Assembly (NCBI RefSeq): GCF_000786695.1
Contig: NZ_CP009962.1
Span: 2,046,001 to 2,110,000 of the forward strand
Reading direction: 5' to 3'
DNA from: Collimonas arenae
GTDB taxonomy: Bacteria; Pseudomonadota; Gammaproteobacteria; Burkholderiales; Burkholderiaceae_D
DNA: 64,000 nucleotides
Part shown: positions 54,774 through 63,331 of the stretch, piece by piece
How the letters are laid out: each line of letters opens with the position of its first letter
How positions within the stretch are numbered: the first letter of the stretch is position 1
Program-made: the position numbers and the translations under genes
The notes under the pieces: generated by a model
Seen by the model: only the letters and a program-made list of their open reading frames with translations
What the model was told of the DNA's origin: nothing
The model's database searches: none

Positions 54774-54970
54774 GCTACAAGTCAATTTGCGCGAGATCGA
54801 TTCATGGCAGCCAGATGCAGCAGAACAGTGTCATCGAGGAGTTGCTGGATAAAGTCAAGGCAGATTTGGATTGGTTCTGGACAGAAAAAAATCTCAAAAT
54901 TGCCCCTCATCAGACTGGGGGAAAGAATTTAGTGATGGGGGCGTTGCGACAATTGATACGGCGCGATTAA
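54774..54970 (+). pseudogene. Mosaic remnant: DUF4123 tail joined to a DUF2235-gene fragment
   Basis: About 54790-54863 matches the end of the DUF4123 gene (53166-53250; both contain GGCAGCCAGATGCAGCAGAA). Directly after, 54866-54900 matches the inside of the DUF2235 gene at about 56177-56213 (shared TGGACAGAAAAAAA). The fusion gives a short open frame (54767-54970) that I do not regard as a functional gene. It records an illegitimate join between two cassette genes. Confidence 0.7.
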
Positions 54971-55013
54971 AAAAACTATAGGACATTCAGGTCTGTAAAT
55001 TGGAGCAATCTTA

Positions 55014-55493
55014 ATGAACGTTATTACTCGCCGCAAAATCCTCGGCAGCTTGGCCAGCTTAAGCCTGCTCTACCCACTAGTAGCATGTGGAAAAGGAAAT
55101 TCATTTATGACAAAAGAAATCGTAATGGATGTAGTAGTGTTTAATTACACAAGTAGACCAATTTATGAAGTGCTTTTAAATCATAAAGTGGATGGCGGCG
55201 GTGCCGCATATGATGGGGGAAGAGGCATTGTCGTTGGAGTCACTGTTCCTATTGGTCCGCAGAACCTAACTTGGCGATTGGGCGGTCCACGCGGTATGGC
55301 ACGGAATGGCGAAACCGTGAAAGCTAAAAATTCTCTTGTTCTAACGCCTGAACAAATTCCCTCTGACGCACGATATATGGCAATTCATATTTACCAAGAT
55401 GAAACGGCTGAGTTGACATTTGCGCGTTATTTGCCGGAGGCGACACCGCGGGGGCAAAAAATTCTGGACGAGGCTGAAAAACATGGAAGATAA
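55014..55493 (+). CDS. Tat-type lipoprotein, candidate immunity protein, copy C (intact)
   Basis: A 159-residue protein with a twin-arginine leader (ITRRKILGSLASLSLL) that ends in a lipobox PLVAC, so a folded lipoprotein exported by Tat. The body has the shared pattern: VVVFNYTSRPIYEVLL, PIGPQNLTW, GGPRGMARNGE, and MAIHIYQDETAELTFA. It overlaps the start of the DUF2235 lipase gene by 11 bases, so it is the best candidate for the lipase's own immunity protein. The overlap should keep both at matched levels. Confidence 0.78.
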   Translation: MNVITRRKILGSLASLSLLYPLVACGKGNSFMTKEIVMDVVVFNYTSRPIYEVLLNHKVDGGGAAYDGGRGIVVGVTVPIGPQNLTWRLGGPRGMARNGETVKAKNSLVLTPEQIPSDARYMAIHIYQDETAELTFARYLPEATPRGQKILDEAEKHGR

Positions 55494-57567
55494 CAAAGGC
55501 AAGCTAGAAGCTGCTCAGGCTTGTAACCGGGATGTTCCGACCGGTACTCCTAGTCCTAAACAAGATTGTTCTGATATCGTCAATATAAGTGTGTTTTTTG
55601 ACGGCACTGGTAATAATAAAGACGTTGATGAATCGGATCATAAGTGGAGCAACCCTGCGCGCATGTGGTTGGCTGCAGTACAGCGGAAAGAGCAAACTAA
55701 TTATCCTATCTACATTTCTGGTGTCGGTACCCCTTTTAATAATACCGCCACAAAGGGACTTGAGAAATGGTGGATTGATAAAGAAGATGGCCTTCCTGGA
55801 AACGTTAGTGGGGCCGGTGGTAGCCGTCGTTTGGATTTTGGTCAAGATAATATCAATAGTACGTTGCGCCAAGTGCTACTCAACAACGCCAAAAAGCTAG
55901 GAGTTACGACTAAAGCGTACTCAGAAAATGGTAAGAGTAAAAGTCTTGGCGAATTGAAGACCGCACTGGATAAACATCGTTTGATCAAAATGATCAATTT
56001 GTCGATCTTCGGTTTTTCCCGTGGCGCTGCTTTGGCGAGAGCATTTAGTAACGATTTTTTGAGCCTGTGCGGGACAGATAGCAATGGACAGAAAACCTAT
56101 AACGGCTTCCCGATTCGTATTCATTTTGTTGGATTGTTCGACACGGTAGCATCGTTTGGTATCCCTGCCACCAACATAGATTGGCCATGGACAGAAAAAA
56201 AACTCAAGATACCCGGTGAGGTAGAGCGCTGTGTGCATTACGTCGCTGCGCATGAATTGCGGTTTTCTTTCCCCTCAGACTTGATCCGTGATCATGGCCG
56301 TCTGATGTCCAATTGGACGGAGACAGTCTATCCTGGCGTGCATTCGGATGTTGGTGGCGGATATTTGCCGTTGACCAAGGATACTAAAGATAATCCCGAC
56401 GATTATGCCGCGACTCAAGGTCTTTCCAACAATTATGCTCGTATACCAATGCACGACATGATGAACGAGGCGGTCAAAGTTGGAGTGCGTATGTTGGCCT
56501 ATGACGATATTGAAAAAATCAATGCCCCTTTGTTTGATGAACGTTTCGCTATTGAATCTAAGGCAATAGATGATTTCAGGCGTTACATGGCGGCGGTGCC
56601 AGCGGGTAAAACAACGGAGGAAACTGTTACAGCGCACATGAAAGCTCTGTATTCTGCTTATGGCACTATGACACGTAAGGGAATGAAAACACCTGATAAG
56701 GTTGCGTCTGCGGGGAGCGTGAAGCACGCTCTGTTTGGACACGTAGGAATGGCAAGTGAGGTTGGGGCATTGCAACATCGTGGTAAAGCCGCGAAGTTGC
56801 TTGTGGAGCAGGCGAATTTGCCGCATATCTTGCAATTTTATGGCACAACCTACTCACAAGTTGTCCGCCCTGAGGCTTGGCGTTTGCAAGCATGGGACAG
56901 CGATGCTAACGAGGCAATTGTTACATTTATAAAAAACTGGGTACATGACTCTAAAGCTGGTTTCATCAATAGTGTAGAGCCATTCAGTTATTTCCGTGGT
57001 CGCGGGATGTCCGAATCAACAAGGAATGTGCTTGCCCAAGGTTTGCAATGGTTTGATGCAAATATAGAAGCTGCGAAAGGTGGTGTGATCAAGATTTATC
57101 ACGCCGCCGAAGGGGTGGTGGTGGAAACATGGAAGCAAGGCGTGTTGACGGCTACCCAGACCTACAAAGTCGGCGAGAAATTCACAATCGATACAATAAA
57201 CGCTGGAGAAAAATATACCGTTGAGGTGTACAACACCGGCAAACAGATCGTGATCTCGACTGTAGATGCAGGCCAGAAAATGATCGTCAGCTCAATCAAT
57301 ACTGCACAGAAGAAAGCGAATGAACTGGCGGACGCCGCTCAGAAAAAGGCGTCTGAAGTAGGGCAAGAAATCCAGCAAGGCGCGACGAAACTTTCAAACG
57401 AGGCTGGTCAAGCCTACGATGCGGCAAAAAAAAGTGCGTCCGACCTGGCGACCCAGGTTGGACAGGGCGCCCAGCAAATGTCGGATGCTGTCGGTAATAA
57501 AGTCGACGCCGGTATGAAGGCAGTTGACGATGGCTGGAAAGCGACCAAAAGTCTCTTGGGATTTTGA
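55483..57567 (+). CDS. DUF2235 / Tle1-like phospholipase effector with helical repeat tail
   Basis: About 694 residues. The alpha/beta-hydrolase DUF2235 domain (about 25-370) starts with NISVFFDGTGNNKD, has the nucleophile Ser179 in GFSRGA, an Asp in VGLFDTVASFG and a His in YPGVHSDVGGGY, as in Tle1 phospholipase effectors delivered by T6SS. From about residue 530 the protein changes to short repeats (VGEKFTIDTINAGEKYTV and similar), and the last ~90 residues are Ala/Lys/Gln-rich amphipathic helix like LEA proteins (KKASEVGQEIQQG). That tail is unusual for the family. ATG 55483 is chosen because the family pattern starts after it; the frame runs back to 55420. It should be loaded on VgrG by the DUF4123 adaptor. 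Confidence 0.86.
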   Translation: MEDNKGKLEAAQACNRDVPTGTPSPKQDCSDIVNISVFFDGTGNNKDVDESDHKWSNPARMWLAAVQRKEQTNYPIYISGVGTPFNNTATKGLEKWWIDKEDGLPGNVSGAGGSRRLDFGQDNINSTLRQVLLNNAKKLGVTTKAYSENGKSKSLGELKTALDKHRLIKMINLSIFGFSRGAALARAFSNDFLSLCGTDSNGQKTYNGFPIRIHFVGLFDTVASFGIPATNIDWPWTEKKLKIPGEVERCVHYVAAHELRFSFPSDLIRDHGRLMSNWTETVYPGVHSDVGGGYLPLTKDTKDNPDDYAATQGLSNNYARIPMHDMMNEAVKVGVRMLAYDDIEKINAPLFDERFAIESKAIDDFRRYMAAVPAGKTTEETVTAHMKALYSAYGTMTRKGMKTPDKVASAGSVKHALFGHVGMASEVGALQHRGKAAKLLVEQANLPHILQFYGTTYSQVVRPEAWRLQAWDSDANEAIVTFIKNWVHDSKAGFINSVEPFSYFRGRGMSESTRNVLAQGLQWFDANIEAAKGGVIKIYHAAEGVVVETWKQGVLTATQTYKVGEKFTIDTINAGEKYTVEVYNTGKQIVISTVDAGQKMIVSSINTAQKKANELADAAQKKASEVGQEIQQGATKLSNEAGQAYDAAKKSASDLATQVGQGAQQMSDAVGNKVDAGMKAVDDGWKATKSLLGF

Positions 57568-57602
57568 TGTATATGATTTTCAATCAAAGGAGAGCTTAAC
57601 AA

Positions 57603-57869
57603 ATGGCTCTTTCTATCATTCGCTTGGGCGATAAAACCACGCACGGCGGTGTCGTTATCAGCGCATCGCCGATTCACGTCATTCACGGCCTGGGTATTGC
57701 CCGCGTGGGTGACATGGTGACCTGCCCGCAAACCGGACATGGCACCAATCCCATCATCGAAGGTTCGCCGACATTTACTATCGACGGCCGTCAGGTGGCT
57801 TTGCACGGACATCATACGGCTTGCGGTTGCGCCTTGATTTCCAGCATGCCGACTGCTTCGCAAGGGTGA
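57603..57869 (+). CDS. PAAR domain protein
   Basis: An 88-residue PAAR protein that caps the VgrG spike. It has the typical start (IIRLGDKTTHGGVVI), the middle VGDMVTCPQTGHG and late HGHHTACGCALISS with His and Cys residues that bind the metal at the cone tip. AGGAG lies before the ATG. It follows the lipase gene by about 35 bases and precedes a membrane protein gene by one. Confidence 0.93.
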   Translation: MALSIIRLGDKTTHGGVVISASPIHVIHGLGIARVGDMVTCPQTGHGTNPIIEGSPTFTIDGRQVALHGHHTACGCALISSMPTASQG

Positions 57870-57870
57870 T

Positions 57871-59238
57871 ATGTTGAAATTAACTGCATTTTTTTCATCC
57901 CCGAGCATTGCCGTGCGCAGCATCACGTGGCTGATCACATTTTTGCTGTTGACGATGCTCTGGGTATTTCTGTTGCGATTCCTGCCCGTGAACGGCTTAT
58001 TTCATTATCTCGGCACACTTGGCATGACTGGCACGCAGACCATCATGGCAATCACTCTGTTGCCGCCGCTGGCGCTGTCCTTGTTGAGCTGGATTGGCCT
58101 GCAAGTGTTTACGCCTCCGGCAGCGGCGCCAAACGTAGCTCCTGTGCAGCCACCGACCGAGGCTATCGTGGATGCACCAGTAGAGATGCCGCGTATCGCC
58201 GCGTGGAGCGCCGTGACGCCGTTCGGTGATGCCGCAGCTACAATAGCAAGTAGCCAGGAACAAGAAAAAATCTTCCGTCCCGACCATACTATTCGCAATA
58301 CTGAAGGCCATCCAGTCCATGCCGCGATGGTTGAAAAATTACCCCTGGAAGTACTCGACTATCCGGTCGAGACCCGTTCTCGCGCTATGCGCATCACCGC
58401 GATGCTGGTGACCGTACTCGATACCCTGTTTGATCAGCGGGAGGAATTGGCGCAATCTGGCACGGCGCCTGTGTCGGTCTACTGGCTAGTCCCGGAGGCG
58501 CTACCGCTGGATAATGAAACACGTCTCTGTTTTTCCATGGCTTGGACACATTCCTCCTGGCGCAATGTGGGCTTTGATTTACATCTTTTGCCTGCCGCAA
58601 CAGAAAGCGCTTACGGTGCTGTGAATGCATTGCAGCAGCATATGAGCAACGGCAAGATGCCTTATGTTTTGCTGCTGGCGGCCGATAGCCTGGTGAATCC
58701 GGATGAATTGCTTTCACCGCTGGCGCTAGACCAAGTATTTTCCAGCAAGATAACGGATGGCTTTGTTCCGGCGGAAGGAGCGGCAGGACTGTTATTGGTC
58801 GATGCGGCATTCGCTGCGCACTCACAGATGGATGCGCTTTGCTCGCTTGGCACTGTGCAACGTGCTTTGCGCACCTCGGATCGCACCGCAAAAGGAAAAG
58901 CTGACTCCAGCACGTTGACGACTTGTATCACTAAGGCACTGGAAGCCTCCAAGATAGAGGCCGGTGAGATCGGTAACGTTATTAGCGATACCGATCATCG
59001 ATTTTCCCGTACCGCCGAGGTGATTGATGCGATAGGGCAGACATTGCCTGAACTTGATCCATTGTCACAGCGGATCGCGCCGATGGCCTATGCAGGATCC
59101 TTTGGCGTGGCGTCGGATCTCATTCACATCGCATTAGCTGCCGAGATGGCGACGGCAACCGAGCAAGCGACATTGGTTGTCAGCGTAGCTGAAGCACGAC
59201 AAACCAATGCGATGATGGTTTTGCCAGTTCAAGCCTGA
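57871..59238 (+). CDS. Membrane-anchored thiolase/ketosynthase-fold protein of the T6SS cassette
   Basis: A 455-residue protein with two N-terminal membrane segments (about residues 15-38 and 48-72), a Pro/Ala-rich linker, and a cytosolic domain that looks like a thiolase or beta-ketoacyl synthase fold: LLLAADSLVNPDELLS and GFVPAEGAAGLLLV correspond to known strands of that fold. The catalytic Cys/His/His set of real ketosynthases is not visible, so it is probably not a condensing enzyme. It follows the PAAR gene by one base. Similar proteins sit beside PAAR genes in Burkholderia-type loci; their role is unknown. Confidence 0.68.
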   Translation: MLKLTAFFSSPSIAVRSITWLITFLLLTMLWVFLLRFLPVNGLFHYLGTLGMTGTQTIMAITLLPPLALSLLSWIGLQVFTPPAAAPNVAPVQPPTEAIVDAPVEMPRIAAWSAVTPFGDAAATIASSQEQEKIFRPDHTIRNTEGHPVHAAMVEKLPLEVLDYPVETRSRAMRITAMLVTVLDTLFDQREELAQSGTAPVSVYWLVPEALPLDNETRLCFSMAWTHSSWRNVGFDLHLLPAATESAYGAVNALQQHMSNGKMPYVLLLAADSLVNPDELLSPLALDQVFSSKITDGFVPAEGAAGLLLVDAAFAAHSQMDALCSLGTVQRALRTSDRTAKGKADSSTLTTCITKALEASKIEAGEIGNVISDTDHRFSRTAEVIDAIGQTLPELDPLSQRIAPMAYAGSFGVASDLIHIALAAEMATATEQATLVVSVAEARQTNAMMVLPVQA

Positions 59239-59430
59239 TGGAGTGACTGGCTGGCAGCGTTAAATTCGTTACTTCATGCCTGCCTTTGTTTGTTTGGGGC
59301 CTCCTTCAGCGCTAGCGATCTCCGCACTTCTGCATATAGTGCAAAGACATAGTGCCACGGAATAATTAAAGGAACGTTCCTGACCCACAGGATGGTGATG
59401 GCCATCGTCTAAGTGGCGTCGTCAATTTGT
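59220..59430. repeat. Imperfect ~210-base direct repeat, left copy
   Basis: This segment, from the end of the ketosynthase-fold gene to a piece of a minus-strand membrane protein gene, is repeated with many differences at about 60273-60484. The right copy is the real 3' end of the minus-strand gene; this one is a decayed copy. The two flank the remnant region 59431-60272. Confidence 0.75.
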
Positions 59431-59736
59431 TCAACGGTCCTTACGGACAGTTCAGTACTGGGAACAATAAGGATGTAGACAAAAAACCAAGAAATGGAGC
59501 AACGTTGCGCACATGTGGCGTTCGGTGGCGAAGCTGACACGGGTACAGACCGATATGCGGGTCGAAGCCAGCGGGTCTGATCATATCCTTGCACGCATCA
59601 AGGATATTCAATCGTAATTGTTGCTCGACTTGCCAGAAGGTGAGCAATACTCAAGCATCAAGAAACATCTTTTTGGGTTGTTGGGTAATGTAAAAATTGC
59701 CCAAATCAGCCTATCAAAAGCATTGGAGCAATTCCC
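59431..59736 (+). pseudogene. Mosaic of lipoprotein, DUF2235 and DUF4123 gene fragments
   Basis: In order, about 59437-59457 matches lipoprotein copy A (CCTTACGGACAGTTCAGTA), about 59458-59515 matches the start of the DUF2235 gene (around 55600-55670), and about 59527-59645 matches the DUF4123 gene (52981-53097). The last ~25 bases match its end (GCATTGGAGCA). A stop and frame changes rule out a product. It lies just before lipoprotein copy D, so it marks a former adaptor-immunity pair. Confidence 0.72.
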
Positions 59737-60222
59737 ATGAATGCCTTAACTATCCGTAAAATCCTCTGTGGCTTAACAAGTCCGTGTCTACTTTATCCAC
59801 TTGTCGCTTGCGGAGAAGAAGCCCACAAAGAGGGGTTATCCATTACAAAGCAGGTAGTAGTAAATGTTGTTGTTTTCAACTATTTAAATATACCGATCTT
59901 CGATGTGTTTTTAGACGGGAAAATGATTGGCGGTTCTGCGTCTTTGTAGGAAAGCCCATATGGGCAATTTAGTACGGTCGCAGGCGTCTCCATTCCTTTT
60001 GGAGTTCAAACGCTCACTTGGCGTGATGCCGGCTCGGGGAGAACGTTTACTGTTAAAAATGCGCTTACCTTAACTCCCGAGAAAATTCCGCCGAATGCTA
60101 GCTCCTTGGGTGTCCATATTTATCCAGATAACACGGCGGAATTGATTTTCTCGAAAGATGTGCTGGAGCAAAGTAAGCGCGGTTTAGGTTATGCCAAGGA
60201 GTTTCAAAAATATAGAAAATGA
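59737..60222 (+). pseudogene. Lipoprotein copy D, broken by one nonsense codon
   Basis: A homologue of copies A-C in register over its full length (161 codons) except for a TAG at 59947-59949, where copy A has TCC in LSDSPYGQF. The leader has lost one Arg of the twin-arginine motif (TIRKIL instead of TRRKIL), so export would also be affected. The last part is closest to copy A (PDNTAELIFSKDVLEQS). No intact lipase gene lies next to it. Confidence 0.8.
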
Positions 60223-60272
60223 ACAATTACAATCGGCTATAGCGTCTGGTCGTGATATGCCAACTGACTGAT

Positions 60273-60484
60273 TTTTCCAGTTCAAGTCTGACAGGGGACC
60301 GGCTGGCAAGGTTGAATTTGCTTCTTCATGTCTGCCTCCGTTTGTCTGGTGTTTCTTTCAGCGCCAACGATCTCCGCGCTTCTGCACATAATGCACAAAG
60401 ACATAGCGCCAGGGAATAACAAATGGAACAATCACAACCCACAAGATGGTGATGGCCATCGCCAAAGTGGCGTCGTCCATTTGT
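60273..60484. repeat. Imperfect ~210-base direct repeat, right copy
   Basis: The partner of 59220-59430. It includes the 3' end of the minus-strand membrane protein gene and, at its left end, a short echo of the end of the ketosynthase-fold gene (CCAGTTCAAG). Confidence 0.75.
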
Positions 60485-60762
60485 CCGCTCGACCATAGCG
60501 GAGCGGCCACGACGATCAGCCAGATCGACTTCCATGCCAATTCCCAAAGCAGTACGGGCAACATCAGTAGCGGATATCGCAGTCCTAAGATTGCGAGGAG
60601 CCAAAAGGCGGCCAGCATGCACTGGACCACACCTTCCATCAGTTCCCAAGGTTTGTGATGGCTGATGAATCCTGGCCATATCACGACTGCGCCTAGCCCA
60701 ACGACGATGAGAAGGTACAGGGCTCTTAGCAAATACAGGCGAAATAACGATACGTCATTCAT
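60358..60762 (-). CDS. Small four-helix membrane protein
   Basis: A 134-residue protein with four hydrophobic segments (about residues 10-32, 44-62, 64-88, 98-122) and a basic C-terminus. I do not recognise it. It is the third gene of a minus-strand unit behind an ArsR-type regulator and a small coiled-coil membrane protein. Its 3' end is the template of the left direct repeat. Confidence 0.7.
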   Translation of the reverse strand: MNDVSLFRLYLLRALYLLIVVGLGAVVIWPGFISHHKPWELMEGVVQCMLAAFWLLAILGLRYPLLMLPVLLWELAWKSIWLIVVAAPLWSSGQMDDATLAMAITILWVVIVPFVIPWRYVFVHYVQKRGDRWR

Positions 60763-60834
60763 GCTGGCAACTCCTGTGTGTCGGTGCTCTGGCTGGCGGC
60801 TGTTAGAAAAGACGGCTCACTTCTCTCCTGGCCG

Positions 60835-61092
60835 TTATTCGACTTCCTTCAGAACCTTTTCAATCGCTGACAAGCGCGTCTTGACGTCCGACAGCGTAGC
60901 GTTGATGGAAGAAAGCGTCGTCGCGGTCTCGGCCTGGGTTGCCACTGCTTTTGCGGCTATCTGCCGATGGGCATCATCGCTGGCGAGACGAGCCTTCGCC
61001 TGCTGGATCACCGAGAAGTAGCGCATGCCGAAGACGAGCAAAATCGTGCCGAGTGCGAGGCAGATTGTTAAAAGGTAGATGGTTTCGGACAT
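60835..61092 (-). CDS. Small membrane-anchored coiled-coil protein
   Basis: An 85-residue protein: one N-terminal membrane helix (about residues 5-25), then a helical region with heptad-like spacing (AETATTLSSINATLSDVKTR) that should form a coiled coil in the cytosol. It lies 8 bases after the regulator gene, so both are probably co-transcribed. Function unknown. Confidence 0.68.
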   Translation of the reverse strand: MSETIYLLTICLALGTILLVFGMRYFSVIQQAKARLASDDAHRQIAAKAVATQAETATTLSSINATLSDVKTRLSAIEKVLKEVE

Positions 61093-61100
61093 GATGCCCT

Positions 61101-61433
61101 CTATTTTTCAAGATCGGTTGTAAGGGATTTCGCCGCCTCAGCAATCATGGCCGGGGTGAGTTCGACGGCGAAGCTGGAAACTTCGAAGTAGTTAAGTGCC
61201 TTGCCATCCCGGGACAACTCAAGTTGACTCGTGACGAGGCCGGCGTTTTCAAGTTTCTGCAGGTGCAGGTGCAGTAAAGGGCGGCTAATGCCGATTTCGC
61301 GCGCAAGCTGACTGACGTAGTTACGGCCGCCAGTCGCTAGCGTTGCCATGATTCTCAACCTATGCGGATTGGCCAGCGCCGCCAGCATGGCCAGCAACTG
61401 ATCCCCATTTTTTGAAATGTTTTTAGTTTTCAC
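61101..61433 (-). CDS. ArsR-type winged-helix transcriptional regulator
   Basis: A 110-residue regulator: LAALANPHRLRIMATLA near residue 15, then the recognition helix ISRPLLHLHLQKLENAGLV. It has no obvious metal-binding Cys pair (CxC), so it is more likely a metal-independent member. It heads a minus-strand unit with two membrane proteins and probably controls it. The start is preceded by an AT-rich stretch likely to hold the promoter and operator. Confidence 0.86.
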   Translation of the reverse strand: MKTKNISKNGDQLLAMLAALANPHRLRIMATLATGGRNYVSQLAREIGISRPLLHLHLQKLENAGLVTSQLELSRDGKALNYFEVSSFAVELTPAMIAEAAKSLTTDLEK

Positions 61434-61668
61434 GTGTAAACAATATCTTACAGGTTGCGGGAAGTAAAGGGGAAATTGATATCGGTCCAGGCAGCGTCAT
61501 GCGACACTATTGGACAGTCCGCCTCGCGGAAGCCTTGATGTAGCGGATTTCTGCTCCCGATTTCTCCGCATCGAAATAGCTTGTACAGCTTGTTTTCATC
61601 GCAAGACGAGATACCGTTTATTATTGGCGTGTCAGTTCGATTGTTCAGCAACGCCTTGCCCACCCCAT

Positions 61669-62481
61669 ATGAATGCATTATTGATCTTGACTATTCTCAT
61701 AGCCGCCATCGTACTGGCGGTTTGGATACCAAAATTTCGCCTGAAGCGGGCAATGCAGTCCCGTTTTCCGGATCGGTTTGTCGTGATCCTGACAAAAAAT
61801 ATACCGATTTATTCGAGAATGCCGAGCGACTTGCAACTACAGTTGCAGCAGCTGATGAAGCAATTTCTTCATCAAAAGAAATTTTACGGTTGCGGCGGAC
61901 TGGAAATTACCGACGAAATGCGGGTGACGATAGCTGGCGAGGCTTGTTTGTTGCTGCTGAATCGCCGCACGCGCGTCTATCCTGAGTTACGGTCGATTCT
62001 GGTTTATCCTGCTGCGTTCGTTGCGCCGAGAACCGACGTGGCTGCGGGTGGGGTTGTGACGCACAGTAAGCAGGGCTTATTGGGAGAGTCCTGGGGCGAT
62101 GGTCGTGTGATATTGGCATGGGACCATGTGCAACAAGGCGCCAGGAATTTTGCCGATGGACATAATGTGGTCCTGCACGAATTCGCACATCAACTGGATA
62201 GCGAATCCGGCACTACCAATGGCGCGCCGCTATTGAGAAACCTGTCGAGTTATCGAAGCTGGGCGGCAGTATTCACGCGGGAGTTTGCGGCGTTGCGAGC
62301 AGACGCGCTGCAGCACAACGAAACTTTGCTCGATCAATATGGCGCCACAAATCCGGCGGAATTTTTTGCTGTCGCAACAGAGACGTTTTTCGAAATGCCA
62401 GCACAAATGGCTGAACAGCACTCCGAGTTGTTTGAAGAATTGAAGAAGTATTACCGGATCGATCCGCAAGAGTGGCTATAA
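61669..62481 (+). CDS. mtfA: MtfA-type zinc-dependent peptidase (M90)
   Basis: About 270 residues with an N-terminal membrane segment (residues 3-20) and the zinc motif HEFAH (170-174) followed by QLD, plus a downstream glutamate-rich part, as in MtfA/DUF980. In E. coli MtfA titrates the repressor Mlc and has aminopeptidase activity. ATG 61669 is preferred over earlier in-frame starts because the hydrophobic N-terminus begins there. It is divergent from the ArsR unit. Confidence 0.9.
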   Translation: MNALLILTILIAAIVLAVWIPKFRLKRAMQSRFPDRFVVILTKNIPIYSRMPSDLQLQLQQLMKQFLHQKKFYGCGGLEITDEMRVTIAGEACLLLLNRRTRVYPELRSILVYPAAFVAPRTDVAAGGVVTHSKQGLLGESWGDGRVILAWDHVQQGARNFADGHNVVLHEFAHQLDSESGTTNGAPLLRNLSSYRSWAAVFTREFAALRADALQHNETLLDQYGATNPAEFFAVATETFFEMPAQMAEQHSELFEELKKYYRIDPQEWL

Positions 62482-62507
62482 CATTTTCAAAAACGTCTTG
62501 GAAATCT

Positions 62508-63167
62508 TCATTGATTGAATGAGTCGATCAAAGGACGGATTTTCCGCTTCCAAAGTAAGTATCCGTCGTCATTGAGATGTATGTGGTCGCTCGTTACATC
62601 GCTTCTTAAACGTTGATTGCGCGATAGAACAGAATTCAGATCGACGTAGTTGATATTGTTTTCCCGGCAGAATCGGGAAATGGCCTGGTTCAGTATTTCA
62701 ATCTCCTTGTTCTTTGCATCCTGGTTCGGGACGCTCATATACAGGGTGGATTGCACCGTTACCTTCGCCCCGGTATCGGCTAAAGCGGTTATTAAATTCT
62801 GATAATCGGCGGCTATTTGTGGCGCAGTGTGATCTCCCCCGAGGATGTCATTTACACCGATCATCAGGAAGACGTACTTTGCCCCGGTTGAACGAATGCT
62901 CGGCAAGCGATCGATGACGCCGGTTACCGAGTCGCCGCCTATGCCGCGGTTTGCAATACGAACCTCAGGAAATAACTCAGACCAATGACCACCCTCGGTA
63001 ATGCTGTCTCCGACCATCACCACGTCATAGGATTTTTTGTCGGCCTCGAATTCCCTGACCCGGTCATCGTAATAGGGATAGTGGCCGGCGCTATGCGCTG
63101 TAGAGGCAAACAGGAACAATGCAATAGCCAGAGCTCTCAAAAGCGATGTAGTGGAGAGGGCATTCAT
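62508..63167 (-). CDS. Secreted SGNH/GDSL hydrolase
   Basis: About 219 residues with a Sec signal peptide (basic MNALSTTSLLR, hydrophobic core, AHSA cleavage region near residue 26). The four SGNH blocks are present: block I GDSITEGG with Ser55, block II NRGIGGDS, block III GVND, block V SDHIHLN. It is probably an esterase or acetylhydrolase acting in the periplasm or outside. ATG 63167 is chosen because the signal peptide starts there; the frame extends to 63206. Confidence 0.88.
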   Translation of the reverse strand: MNALSTTSLLRALAIALFLFASTAHSAGHYPYYDDRVREFEADKKSYDVVMVGDSITEGGHWSELFPEVRIANRGIGGDSVTGVIDRLPSIRSTGAKYVFLMIGVNDILGGDHTAPQIAADYQNLITALADTGAKVTVQSTLYMSVPNQDAKNKEIEILNQAISRFCRENNINYVDLNSVLSRNQRLRSDVTSDHIHLNDDGYLLWKRKIRPLIDSFNQ

Positions 63168-63331
63168 GGCGTCTTTCTGAAAATGTGCGTGCCTATTTAT
63201 CCGCACACGATGAAGGTCATTTTAAACAGGAGACCAGATTCCATTTTTTTCTAATTAACCGTCGTTTAATCATGCGTAGGGTCAGAGTGATCGAAAGGGG
63301 CATAGCCCTGTTCTATTAAATGGACATGAAG

